Shown: positions 1-6,417, counted from the first letter of the stretch. The stretch: 6,519 nt of DNA from Actinomycetales bacterium (GCA_012799425.1 JAAZLF010000587.1:1-6519), one strand, 5' to 3'. Translations and numbers: made by a program. The notes: generated by a model from the sequence alone, not told the origin.

Positions 1-113
1 ACCGCGGCGCGGGCGAACGTGCCGTCGTCGAGCAGGATCTCCACCTCGACGGTGGGGTTTCCTCGGGAGTCGAGGATCTCGCGGGCGTGCAGGGCATCGA
101 TCAGAGCTGCCAT
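1..113 (-). CDS. eno: Enolase, N-terminal fragment (runs off the left edge)
   Basis: Enolase interconverts 2-phosphoglycerate and phosphoenolpyruvate in glycolysis and gluconeogenesis, in the cytoplasm with Mg2+. Only the first 37 codons are present. They read [18 protein letters not shown] and continue with [19 protein letters not shown]. The block [16 protein letters not shown] is the near-invariant opening of bacterial enolases, so the assignment is secure although the catalytic barrel lies outside the window. The ATG is at 113-111. It is preceded by a purine-rich AAGGAAGGA (about 121-129) with a short spacer, which supports this start. The gene lies 66 bp downstream of mazG on the same strand and could be read through from that operon. 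I found no convincing promoter in the gap, although one could sit inside mazG. The position after mazG matches the usual actinobacterial mfd-mazG-eno order. Confidence 0.96.
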   Translation of the reverse strand, partial: MAALIDALHAREILDSRGNPTVEVEILLDDGTFARAA

Positions 114-179
114 GGGCTGTTCCTTCCTTCGGGTGAAGTTCCGTCACGGCCGGTCGGCGCTGACCGTCCGTCCGACAGT

Positions 180-992
180 CTAGGCCGTGCCTCCGCCGCC
201 GGGGTCCCGCGCTCCCCCGGTGGGACTCCCGGGCGGCGGCCGTTGCTGGTCGAGGTGGCTGCGGGTGCGGGTCAGCAGGGCGCGCAGGGCCGTCTCCGGA
301 TCGTCATCGCGGGACTCGGCAGCGACCACCAGGTCCAGCACGGCGCGCGCGAGGCCGCCGCCCCACAGGTCGGAGTCCCCGGCGGCGGAGACGGCGTCCG
401 CGGCGGCCAGGAGTTCGTCGAGCCTCCCTTCGGAGCGCGCGCGGTGGACCGCCTTCGCGGCGCTCTGGAGCGCAGGCAGCTCTGCCGGGATGCCGTCGAA
501 CCAGCCGTTGCGGTGTCCACCCTGCTCGGCACGCTCGGCGGCCTTGACCGCATGCCACTGGGCGATGATCTGGTCGACGTCCTCGGGGTCCTCGAGCGCT
601 GCCTCCCGTCCGGTGCCGAAGACATGCGGGTTGCGCCGCTCCATCTTGCGGATGAATGCTCGGGCGACGTCGTCGACGTCCCAGGCCGGCTCGGCCTCCT
701 GGCCCACCCGAGCATGGAAGAGGATCTGGAACAGCAGATCACCGAGCTCGTCGGCCAGTGCCTCGGGCTCGTGAGCGGCAGGGTCGTCGATCACCTCGAG
801 GACCTCGTGGGTCTCCTCCAGCAGGTACCGCGCGAGGGAGGCGTGGGTCTGCCGGTGGGTCCAGGCATCCCCGTCGGGCGCCCGCAGCACCTCCATGACC
901 TCCACGGCGCGCAGCAGCGCGCTGCCGCGGGGGACGGCGTGCCCGGGCGCGCCGGGGGTCCCGGGCTCCGGGGGCTGCAGCGATCGGTCCAC
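180..992 (-). CDS. mazG: MazG nucleoside triphosphate pyrophosphohydrolase
   Basis: MazG hydrolyses (d)NTPs, including oxidised or non-canonical ones, to NMP and pyrophosphate. It acts in nucleotide-pool cleansing and, in some bacteria, in lowering (p)ppGpp. The protein has 270 residues, similar to E. coli MazG (263). The N-terminal MazG fold spans about residues 24-125. QTHASL (48-53) leads into the metal-binding EExxE (E59, E60, E63), then ELGD (E82, D85), then a basic helix ending RRNPHVFG (119-126). W148-x-x-V-K and GWFDGIPAELPALQ (163-176) are the family linker. The C-terminal half (about 190-250) still resembles a second MazG repeat (DPETALRALL, 231-240), but its expected EELGD acids are replaced by WGGGLAR, so it is probably catalytically dead. 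The tail is Pro/Gly-rich. The start is GTG at 992, with only a weak ribosome site in the 9-bp gap after mfd, so translation is probably coupled to mfd. The stop is TAG. Confidence 0.93.
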   Translation of the reverse strand: MDRSLQPPEPGTPGAPGHAVPRGSALLRAVEVMEVLRAPDGDAWTHRQTHASLARYLLEETHEVLEVIDDPAAHEPEALADELGDLLFQILFHARVGQEAEPAWDVDDVARAFIRKMERRNPHVFGTGREAALEDPEDVDQIIAQWHAVKAAERAEQGGHRNGWFDGIPAELPALQSAAKAVHRARSEGRLDELLAAADAVSAAGDSDLWGGGLARAVLDLVVAAESRDDDPETALRALLTRTRSHLDQQRPPPGSPTGGARDPGGGGTA

Positions 993-1001
993 GGTGCGAG
1001 G

Positions 1002-4000
1002 CTACTTCGCCGGAGTGAGGGACGTGATCTGCTCTGCGGCGGAGGGCACCAGCGTGCGCAGGATCTCGCGAGCCCACTCCAGCAGATCGTGGTCCCTCAG
1101 CTCGGTGCCGCCGAAGCGGGAGGTCATCGGACGCGGCACCAGCACCTGCCGCGTGGCGGGCTTGAGCACGGTCCCCGGGTAGAGGCGCTTCATCCGCATC
1201 GCGGCGGAGTCGGCGACCTCGAGATGGGCGAAGCGGATCATCTTGCCCTGGGCCTGGACCTCGTCGACTCCCGCCGCGCGGGCGTCGATCCGGAAGCGTG
1301 CCACGTCCAGCAGCACCTCGACCGAGGCCGGCGGGGCGCCGTAGCGGTCGGTGAGCTCGGCACGGACCTGCTCGATCTCGGAGACCTCGCGCACCGCGGA
1401 GAGCTTCGAGTAGGCCTCCAGGCGCAGGCGCTCGGATCCGATGTAGTCGTGCGGGATGTGCGCATCCAGCGGGAGCTCCACGCGGATCTCCTTCTCCGGG
1501 GCCTTGCCTTCGCCCCGGAAGGCGGCGACGGCCTCCCCCACCATCCGCACATACAGGTCGAAGCCCACCCCTGCGATATGCCCTGACTGCTCTCCTCCCA
1601 GGAGGTTGCCCGCGCCCCTGATCTCGAGGTCCTTCATCGCCACCTGCATGCCGGCGCCGAGGTCGGTGTTGGTGGCCAGGGTGGTGAGGCGGTCATGGGC
1701 GGTCTCGGTGAGCGGCTTGCCCGAGTTGTACAGGAAGTAGGAGTAGGCGCGCTCGCTCGAGCGTCCCACGCGTCCGCGCAGCTGATGCAGCTGGGACAGC
1801 CCGAACTTGTCCGAGTTCTCGACGATCAGGGTGTTGGCATTGGCGATGTCGAGGCCGGTCTCGACGATGGTGGTGCACACCAGCACGTCGAAGTCCCGCT
1901 CCCAGAAGTCGACGATCACGCGTTCGAGCTGATGCTCGTTCATCTTGCCGTGGGCGACCTGCACCCGGGCATCCGGGACCAGCTCCCGCAGATGGTTCGC
2001 GACCCGGTCGATGTCCTCGACCCGGTTGTGGATGTAGAAGACCTGTCCCTCGCGCAGCAGTTCGCGGCGGATGGCGGCGGTGACCTGCTTGTCCTCCTGG
2101 GCACCGACATAGGTCAGCACCGGGTGGCGCTCCTCGGGCGGGGTGGCGAGGATCGAGAGCTCGCGGATGCCGGTGACGGCCATCTCGAGCGTCCTGGGGA
2201 TCGGCGTCGCGGACATGGACAGCACGTCCACGTCGGTGCGCAGCGCTTTGAGCGTCTCCTTGTGCTCGACGCCGAAGCGCTGCTCCTCGTCGATGATCAG
2301 CAGTCCCAGGTCCTTGAAGCGCACGTTGCCGGTGAGCAGGCGGTGGGTGCCGATGACGATGTCGACGCTGCCGTCAGCCGCTCCCTCGACGGTGGCCTTG
2401 GAGTCCGCCGGGTTCTGGAAGCGCGAGAGTCCGCGCACGGTCACCGGGAAGCCGGTGTACCGCTCGGTGAAGGTGTCCAGGTGCTGCTGGGCCAGCAGAG
2501 TGGTGGGGGCGAGGACGGCGACCTGTTTGCCGTCCTGGACCGCCTTGAACGCTGCGCGCACCGCGATCTCGGTCTTCCCGTAGCCGACGTCGCCGAGGAT
2601 CAGACGGTCCATGGGGACGGGCTTCTCCATGTCCGCCTTGACGTCCTCGATGGTGACGAGCTGGTCGGGCGTCTCGACGAACTCGAAGGAATCCTCGAGC
2701 TCGCGCTGCCAGGGGGTGTCCGGGCCGAAGGCGTGGCCCGGGGCGGACTGGCGCGCGGAGTACAGGCGCACCAGCTCGTCCGCGATCTCGCGGATCGCCT
2801 TGCGCGCCTTGGATTTGGTCTTGGCCCAGTCGGCGCCGCCCATGCGGTTGACGCTGGGATCCTCGCCGCCGACGTATTTCGTGACCTGGTCGAGCTGGTC
2901 GCTGGGGACGTACAGCCGGTCCCCGGGCTGTCCTTTCTTCGAGGGGGCGTACTCGATGACCAGGTACTCGCGGGTGGTGCGCTTGGCGCCGGCGCCGACG
3001 GTGCGGCTGGTCATCTCCACGAAGCGGCCCACGCCGTGATGGGCGTGGACGACGTGGTCCCCCGGGCGCAGCTGCAGGGGGTCGACGACGTTGCGGCGGC
3101 GGGAGGGCATCTTGCGCTCCGTGCCGCGCCGGGCTCCGGACTTTCCGGTGAGGTCGCGTTCGGAGGCGAGCACGAGCTTCAGCTGCTCGTCGACGAGCCC
3201 CTCGGAGAAGGGGCCGACGGTGACCACGGCCTCGCCGGGCGCGACCGGGTGCTCGAGCTCCGGGGCGTAGACCGCGGGCAGACCCTCGGCGCGGAGGTTC
3301 TCCGCGACATGGCGGGCGCCGCCCGTGCCCACCATCGTGGAGATCACCGACCAGCCCTCGAGCCGGCGGCGCTCGAGATCCTTCGCCGCGTCGCCGGGCT
3401 TGCCGGAGTAGCCGGGATGGGTGGTGGAGGAGGTCGTGAGGTCCACGTCGGTCTCGAGCCCGAAGGCGCCCAGGGTGAACCAGGGGCGCCCGCCCTCGCG
3501 GGCATGGCCCTTCGCCTCGGACAGCGGCACGAAGCTCGCCGCGCCCACGTCGATCGGCAGACCTCCGCCGGCGGCAGCGCTGGACCAGGCCGCAGCGAGG
3601 AACTCATCGGTCGTCGCGACCAGCTCGTCGGCTCGGGCCCGCGCTTTCTCCGGGTCCAGGACGAGGAACCGTGCACCGTCGGGGAGCACATCGGCGACCT
3701 GCTCCATGCCCTCCACCAGGACGGGGCTGAGGGACTCCATGCCGTCGGCGGCGATGCCGTCCGCGATCCGCAGCAGCAGGTCCCGCACCCCGGGCAGCTC
3801 CTCGGCCCGGCTGCGGGCGCGCTCGCGCACCTGCGGCGTCAGCAGGATCTCGCGGCAGGGCGGTGCCTGCAGACCGTGCGGGGCGGGGTCCAGGGAGCGC
3901 TGATCCGCCACGGAGAAGTAGCGGACGTCGTCGATCTCGTCGCCGAAGAGATCCACGCGCACCGGGTGCGGCTCCGTGGGCGGGAAGACGTCGAGGATGC

Positions 4001-4604
4001 CTCCGCGGACCGCGAACTCGCCGCGCTTCTCCACCATGTCCACGCGCACGTAGGCGGCGTCCACGAGATCCCGCTCGAGATCCTCGAGCGGATAGGACTC
4101 CCCCACGGCGGCGCGCACGGGACGCAGGTCGCCCAGGCCCTTCGCGATCGGCTGCAGCAAGGAGCGCACGGGCATCAGCAGGACGTGCACCGGGGTCTCG
4201 GACTCGGGGTGAGCGATGCGGCGGAGGGTCGACAGGCGACGTGCGACGGTGTCTGCGCGCGGCGAGAGGCGCTCATGCGGGAGCGTCTCCCACGCCGGCA
4301 GCTCGGCGAGGTGCTCGGTGCCGACCATGGCGGTCAGCGCGGCGCGCATGTCCTCGGTGGCGCGCGTGGTGGCGGTGACCACCACGAGGGGCTGCTCGGC
4401 GTTCGCACGACGTGCGAGATCAGCGACCAGGAACGGGAACAGACCTGTCGCGGCGACGATGCTGCCGCCTTCTCCACTCTCGGTGCCCTCGCGGACGAGG
4501 TCGCGCACCGCGCTCAGGTCGCGGCCGGCGGCCAGCTGGTCCAGCAGGGGGCGGAGCGGAGGATGCTCGGTGGTCGGGGCGGGGGCGGCGGTCTGCGCGG
4601 TCAT
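1002..4604 (-). CDS. mfd: Transcription-repair coupling factor Mfd
   Basis: Mfd binds RNA polymerase stalled at DNA lesions, pushes it off by ATP-driven translocation along upstream DNA, and recruits UvrA for excision repair. The protein is 1200 residues, full length for the family (E. coli 1148). Visible in order: a UvrB-like N-terminal module (about 45-250, with LPAWETLPHERLSPR at 103-117 and PHPVRVDLFGDEID at 212-225); a variable linker domain (about 310-500); the RNA-polymerase-interaction domain opening RPGDHVVHAHHGVGRF (513-528); the RecG-like motor with Walker A GDVGYGKT (671-678), DEEQ box (772-775), SATPIPRT (798-805), and GLDIANANTLIVE (917-929) leading to QLRGRVGRS (941-949); and the C-terminal TRCF domain (about 1040-1140). 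All motor motifs are intact. The ATG at 4604 overlaps the pth stop (ATGA) and has GAGAGG 4 nt upstream, inside pth, so the two are likely translationally coupled. The stop is TAG, 9 bp before mazG. Confidence 0.98.
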   Translation of the reverse strand: MTAQTAAPAPTTEHPPLRPLLDQLAAGRDLSAVRDLVREGTESGEGGSIVAATGLFPFLVADLARRANAEQPLVVVTATTRATEDMRAALTAMVGTEHLAELPAWETLPHERLSPRADTVARRLSTLRRIAHPESETPVHVLLMPVRSLLQPIAKGLGDLRPVRAAVGESYPLEDLERDLVDAAYVRVDMVEKRGEFAVRGGILDVFPPTEPHPVRVDLFGDEIDDVRYFSVADQRSLDPAPHGLQAPPCREILLTPQVRERARSRAEELPGVRDLLLRIADGIAADGMESLSPVLVEGMEQVADVLPDGARFLVLDPEKARARADELVATTDEFLAAAWSSAAAGGGLPIDVGAASFVPLSEAKGHAREGGRPWFTLGAFGLETDVDLTTSSTTHPGYSGKPGDAAKDLERRRLEGWSVISTMVGTGGARHVAENLRAEGLPAVYAPELEHPVAPGEAVVTVGPFSEGLVDEQLKLVLASERDLTGKSGARRGTERKMPSRRRNVVDPLQLRPGDHVVHAHHGVGRFVEMTSRTVGAGAKRTTREYLVIEYAPSKKGQPGDRLYVPSDQLDQVTKYVGGEDPSVNRMGGADWAKTKSKARKAIREIADELVRLYSARQSAPGHAFGPDTPWQRELEDSFEFVETPDQLVTIEDVKADMEKPVPMDRLILGDVGYGKTEIAVRAAFKAVQDGKQVAVLAPTTLLAQQHLDTFTERYTGFPVTVRGLSRFQNPADSKATVEGAADGSVDIVIGTHRLLTGNVRFKDLGLLIIDEEQRFGVEHKETLKALRTDVDVLSMSATPIPRTLEMAVTGIRELSILATPPEERHPVLTYVGAQEDKQVTAAIRRELLREGQVFYIHNRVEDIDRVANHLRELVPDARVQVAHGKMNEHQLERVIVDFWERDFDVLVCTTIVETGLDIANANTLIVENSDKFGLSQLHQLRGRVGRSSERAYSYFLYNSGKPLTETAHDRLTTLATNTDLGAGMQVAMKDLEIRGAGNLLGGEQSGHIAGVGFDLYVRMVGEAVAAFRGEGKAPEKEIRVELPLDAHIPHDYIGSERLRLEAYSKLSAVREVSEIEQVRAELTDRYGAPPASVEVLLDVARFRIDARAAGVDEVQAQGKMIRFAHLEVADSAAMRMKRLYPGTVLKPATRQVLVPRPMTSRFGGTELRDHDLLEWAREILRTLVPSAAEQITSLTPAK

Positions 4605-5215
4605 CGGACCTCTCGGGAGTGGAAACGCTGCTGGGCGGCGGTGAGACCCTCGAGGATGACGGACTCGACGGCGTCGGCCGCATCCGAGATCAGCAGATCG
4701 AGGGTCTTGCGCTCGGTGGCGCTGAAGGGAGCCAGGACGTGGTCGGCGGTGTCTGCCCGGCCCATCGGGCGCCCGACGCCCGCGCGCACCCGGAGATAGT
4801 CCTTGGTGCCGAGGGCCTTGGAGATGTCCCGCAGACCGTTATGGCCGCCCTCCCCGCCGCCCCTCTTGAGCCGGATGGCGTCGAAGGGGATGTCGACCTC
4901 GTCATGGACCACGACGACCCGCTCGGGAGGGATGTCGTAGTACGCGGCCAGAGCCTTCACCGGCCCGCCGGAGACGTTCATGTAGGTGGTGGTCTTGGCG
5001 AGGATCACCCGCTCGTCGGAACCGGGCAGCCCGAGCCGGCCCTCGAGCACGACGGCCTGGGCACGACGAGCCGCGGCGAAGCGGCCACCGGCGGCGGCCG
5101 CGATGTGGTCCAGCACCGTCTGCCCGATGTTGTGTCTCGTCGCGGCGTACTTCGGCCCCGGGTTGCCGAGGCCCACCACCAGGTACGGCCCGGGTCGGCG
5201 TTCGCTCACGGTCAT
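4601..5215 (-). CDS. pth: Peptidyl-tRNA hydrolase (bacterial Pth family)
   Basis: Pth cleaves the ester bond of peptidyl-tRNAs released from stalled ribosomes and recycles the tRNA; it is normally essential. The protein has 204 residues, typical for the family. The signature VVGLGNPGPKYAATRHNIG spans residues 13-31 and holds N18 and the catalytic H28. TTTYMNVSG (75-83) supplies N80, VVHDEVDIP (102-110) supplies D105, and GGGEGGHNGLRDI (119-131) supplies H125 and N126. These match the active-site set of E. coli Pth (N10, H20, N68, D93, N114). The usual K-P-x-T before YMN reads K-T-T-T here, a mild substitution. The frame is open further upstream, but ATG 5215 is chosen because the family N-terminus starts about 11 residues later and GAGGAG (5222-5227) sits 6 nt ahead of it. 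The stop TGA overlaps the mfd ATG by 4 bp, making pth the first gene of a pth-mfd-mazG unit. Confidence 0.97.
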   Translation of the reverse strand: MTVSERRPGPYLVVGLGNPGPKYAATRHNIGQTVLDHIAAAAGGRFAAARRAQAVVLEGRLGLPGSDERVILAKTTTYMNVSGGPVKALAAYYDIPPERVVVVHDEVDIPFDAIRLKRGGGEGGHNGLRDISKALGTKDYLRVRAGVGRPMGRADTADHVLAPFSATERKTLDLLISDAADAVESVILEGLTAAQQRFHSREVR

Positions 5216-5238
5216 GGGCTGCTCCTCGCTGCTGCCTC

Positions 5239-5288
5239 GGCGCCGACCGCGCTGCGGTCGGTACGGACTGGTGCCGGTCGTCGGCGCC
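5239..5288 (-). promoter_or_regulatory. Alternative stem-loops in the pth leader
   Basis: Two perfect inverted repeats share one arm. The long-range pair is GGCGCCGAC (5239-5247) with GTCGGCGCC (5280-5288): 9 bp enclosing 32 nt. The local hairpin is CCGACCGC (5243-5250) with GCGGTCGG (5254-5261): 8 bp with a 3-nt loop. They compete for 5243-5247 and cannot form together. On the minus-strand transcript they lie 11 nt upstream of the pth ribosome site GAGGAG (5222-5227). No U-tract follows, so this does not look like a terminator. The pairing is seen in the sequence; any regulatory role is inference. GC-rich DNA can form such pairs by chance, although 9-bp and 8-bp perfect arms this close together are notable. 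Confidence 0.35.
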
Positions 5289-5351
5289 TGCCGTTCCCCT
5301 CCGCGGCGGTCCGGGACAGCGGGGGCGGTGCGCACGACCCCGGATACCGTA

Positions 5352-5382
5352 CCGGGGCGCCGCGCACAGCGCGACGCCCCGG
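5352..5382 (-). terminator. Strong hairpin after rplY, probable terminator without U-tract
   Basis: Arms CCGGGGCG (5352-5359) and CGCCCCGG (5375-5382) enclose CGCG/CGCG (5361-5364 and 5370-5373) around a 5-nt loop. The one unmatched position (5360/5374) is C-A on the plus-strand reading but becomes a G-U wobble in the minus-strand RNA, giving an unbroken 13-bp stem only in the rplY direction. It lies 68 nt past the rplY stop. It lacks a following T-run, as many actinobacterial terminators do. A second, weaker candidate lies nearer the stop: a 7-bp pair GGAGCGG/CCGCTCC (arms at 5402-5408 and 5436-5442) followed by TTT. Either could end rplY transcription; read-through into pth cannot be excluded. 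Confidence 0.6.
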
Positions 5383-5450
5383 CAGGTGAGGTGTGAGCAA
5401 AGGAGCGGGCGGGCGGGCTCAGCTGCCACCGCGATCCGCTCCGAGGGAGA

Positions 5451-6074
5451 TCACTCCTGCTCGGAGGACTCCTCAGCGCTCTCCTCGGCGGCACCGCCGG
5501 CCGCCTCCTCGGACTCGGCGTCCTCGGGCTCCTCCTCGATGCGCGGGAGGGCGACGCTGGCCACGAGCAGCTCGACGTCGGAGACCAGCTCGCTGCCCTC
5601 CGGCAGGGTGACGTCGCCGGCGAAGACCTGGAAGCCGTCCTCGGTGCCCTCGACGTCGATCTCGACCTGCTCGGGCACGTTGAGCGCGTCGACCAGGAGG
5701 GTCAGGGTCTGCAGATCCACGAAGGCCGCGCTCGGGGCGACCGGCTCACCGGTGAGGACGACGGGGATCTCGACCTCGACCTTCTCGCCCTTGCGGACGA
5801 TGATCAGGTCGAGGTGGTTCAGGGTGCGCTTCAGCGGGTGGCGCTGGATCTCCTTGATCAGGGCGAGATGCTTGGCGCCGTCCGGGAGGGAGAGCTCGAG
5901 CAGCGCGTTGGGGTTACGTGCGGCCAGTGCGGTGTCGTGGCCGGGCAGGGAGAGGTGGATGGGGTCCTGGCCGTGCCCGTACAGGACGGCGGGCACGCGG
6001 CTCTCGGCGCGCAGGCGGCGGGATGCGCCCTTGCCGAAGTCCTCGCGCAGTTCGACGTTCAGCTTCTCAGCCAT
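5451..6074 (-). CDS. rplY: 50S ribosomal protein bL25 (long CTC-type form)
   Basis: bL25 binds 5S rRNA in the central protuberance of the large ribosomal subunit; the long two-domain form is also called CTC, the general stress protein of Bacillus. The protein has 207 residues. The 5S-rRNA-binding L25 domain spans about 4-92: GKGASRRLRAESRVPAVLYG (14-33) is the basic family signature, followed by IKEIQRHPLKRTLNHLDL (73-90). A C-terminal beta domain spans about 98-178 (VEVEIPVVLTGEPV, 99-112). From residue 180 there is an acidic Glu/Ala/Ser tail with 14 acidic residues in the last 28, a common actinobacterial feature. The ATG at 6074 is chosen because GAGGAG (6081-6086) sits 6 nt upstream and the family begins there; the frame stays open to 6179 without support. 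The gene has its own promoter, a structured leader and a downstream hairpin, so it is probably transcribed as a single gene. prs, the usual upstream neighbour in Actinobacteria, is absent here. Confidence 0.96.
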   Translation of the reverse strand: MAEKLNVELREDFGKGASRRLRAESRVPAVLYGHGQDPIHLSLPGHDTALAARNPNALLELSLPDGAKHLALIKEIQRHPLKRTLNHLDLIIVRKGEKVEVEIPVVLTGEPVAPSAAFVDLQTLTLLVDALNVPEQVEIDVEGTEDGFQVFAGDVTLPEGSELVSDVELLVASVALPRIEEEPEDAESEEAAGGAAEESAEESSEQE

Positions 6075-6080
6075 GGTGTG

Positions 6081-6174
6081 CTCCTCGTGGAGTGGGTGGC
6101 TCGACGATGAGCGACGCCACGGGGCACAGGGAACATGACGTTCCCGATCCTCCGCACCGCGTCGATCACGGAGG
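6081..6174 (-). promoter_or_regulatory. Structured 5' leader of rplY with chained hairpins
   Basis: In the order of the minus-strand RNA the leader holds four inverted repeats. The first is CCUCCG/CGGAGG (6169-6174 with 6149-6154, 14-nt loop). Three nt later comes GGGAAC/GUUCCC (6140-6145 with 6129-6134, 5-nt loop). Then GUGGC/GCCAC (6116-6120 with 6096-6100). The last is CUCC/GGAG (6089-6092 with 6081-6084, 4-nt loop), whose 3' arm is part of the Shine-Dalgarno sequence GAGGAG, so it could mask the ribosome site. Autogenous control of rplY by its own product is known in E. coli. That this actinobacterial leader does something similar is inference. The 6129-6145 palindrome could instead be a DNA operator. 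Confidence 0.4.
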
Positions 6175-6210
6175 GGCATGCGCCCGCTCCCTCGCCGAAG
6201 TGACCCGGTG

Positions 6211-6241
6211 ACCTTAGCACGCCCGACGCCGGCGCAGTCAT
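6211..6241 (-). promoter_or_regulatory. rplY: Predicted rplY promoter
   Basis: On the minus strand the -10 hexamer TAAGGT (6211-6216) is a very typical actinobacterial TAnnnT element. An ATGACT (6236-6241), one mismatch from TTGACT, lies 19 bp upstream; the spacer is slightly long. The predicted start site is near 6204, giving a leader of about 130 nt before the ATG at 6074. The -10 is the stronger half of the evidence. Confidence 0.55.
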
Positions 6242-6282
6242 CCCGGGTGAGGGGCGCCGCACCCGGTCCTCACCGTTCCCGC

Positions 6283-6308
6283 ACAGAGGCCGGACAGAGG
6301 CCGGACAG
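6283..6308. repeat. Short tandem repeat, 11-bp unit
   Basis: The unit ACAGAGGCCGG occurs twice back to back (6283-6293 and 6294-6304), and a third partial copy begins ACAG. It lies between the two divergent promoters, roughly 80-105 bp upstream of the predicted rplY start site. It could be a slippage product or paired protein-binding sites; nothing further supports a function. Confidence 0.6.
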
Positions 6309-6338
6309 TGGGGTGGGGCCGGGCAGGCTGAGCATCCC

Positions 6339-6352
6339 GGGACTTACGTCCC
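6339..6352 (+). promoter_or_regulatory. DosR/DevR-like box, distal copy
   Basis: GGGACTTACGTCCC is a perfect inverted repeat (GGGAC, 4-nt spacer, GTCCC). The core of the mycobacterial DosR box is GGGACTWWAGTCCC within TTSGGGACTWWAGTCCCSAA. This site matches every arm position and the central T-T; the outer AT flanks are not conserved. The centre is about -78.5 from the predicted start site of the rightward gene. It begins a 20-bp element repeated 36 bp downstream. The match is seen; binding by a DosR-type NarL-family regulator is inference. Confidence 0.55.
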
Positions 6353-6374
6353 TGCAGGTCACAGGGCTTTGTTG

Positions 6375-6388
6375 GTGACTTTGGTCCC
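6375..6388 (+). promoter_or_regulatory. DosR/DevR-like box, promoter-proximal copy
   Basis: GTGACTTTGGTCCC differs from the GGGAC-N4-GTCCC core at one arm base and keeps the ACTTT-GTCCC pattern of the DosR consensus. The surrounding element GACTTTGGTCCCCGCAGG (6377-6394) repeats the distal GACTTACGTCCCTGCAGG (6341-6358) with 15 of 18 bases identical. Its centre falls at about -42.5 from the predicted start site, the usual place for an activator that replaces a -35 element. An extra GGGAC half-site follows at 6393-6397. Confidence 0.5.
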
Positions 6389-6411
6389 CGCAGGGACGAC
6401 GGCTGCGCACC

Positions 6412-6417
6412 TACTGT
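6412..6417 (+). promoter_or_regulatory. Predicted -10 element of the rightward gene
   Basis: TACTGT fits the actinobacterial TAnnnT -10 pattern. At 17-18 bp upstream the sequence reads GCAGGG or CGCAGG, nothing like TTGACA, so the promoter would need an activator. This agrees with the box centred at 6381.5. The predicted start site is near 6424, leaving a 5' leader of about 52 nt before the GTG at 6476. Confidence 0.45.

Noticed and set aside
114..179. Small hairpin between mazG and eno as a terminator or eno promoter
   Set aside because: CGGTC/GACCG is only 5 bp with no T-tract, and no TAnnnT with a -35 is present; the gap is best treated as a spacer with a ribosome site.
87..1586. A 499-codon plus-strand open frame opposite mazG and the mfd 3' end
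   Set aside because: It is antisense to two clearly identified genes, runs across their junction, and shows no protein-family signature.
1695..4799. A 1034-codon plus-strand open frame opposite mfd
   Set aside because: It mirrors the intact Mfd frame, its composition (Gly, Val, Leu, Asp, Arg, Gln rich) has no recognisable domain, and long antisense frames are expected from GC-rich third positions.
5346..5351. TACGGT on the minus strand as a -10 element for pth
   Set aside because: It fits TAnnnT but directly abuts the 13-bp hairpin, which would occupy the spacer, and no -35 is visible; too weak to call.
4412..5389. A 325-codon plus-strand open frame opposite pth
   Set aside because: It covers parts of mfd, pth and the pth leader in antisense, has no motif, and has low-complexity Arg/Gly/Ala ends.
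5216..5494. N-terminal extension of pth to the in-frame ATG at 5494
   Set aside because: The added 93 residues would read through the intergenic hairpins and into rplY, are low-complexity Arg/Pro/Ser, and the family start plus GAGGAG point to 5215.
6075..6179. N-terminal extension of rplY to the in-frame ATG at 6179
   Set aside because: The 35 added residues are not part of bL25, and the Shine-Dalgarno sequence GAGGAG sits exactly before 6074.
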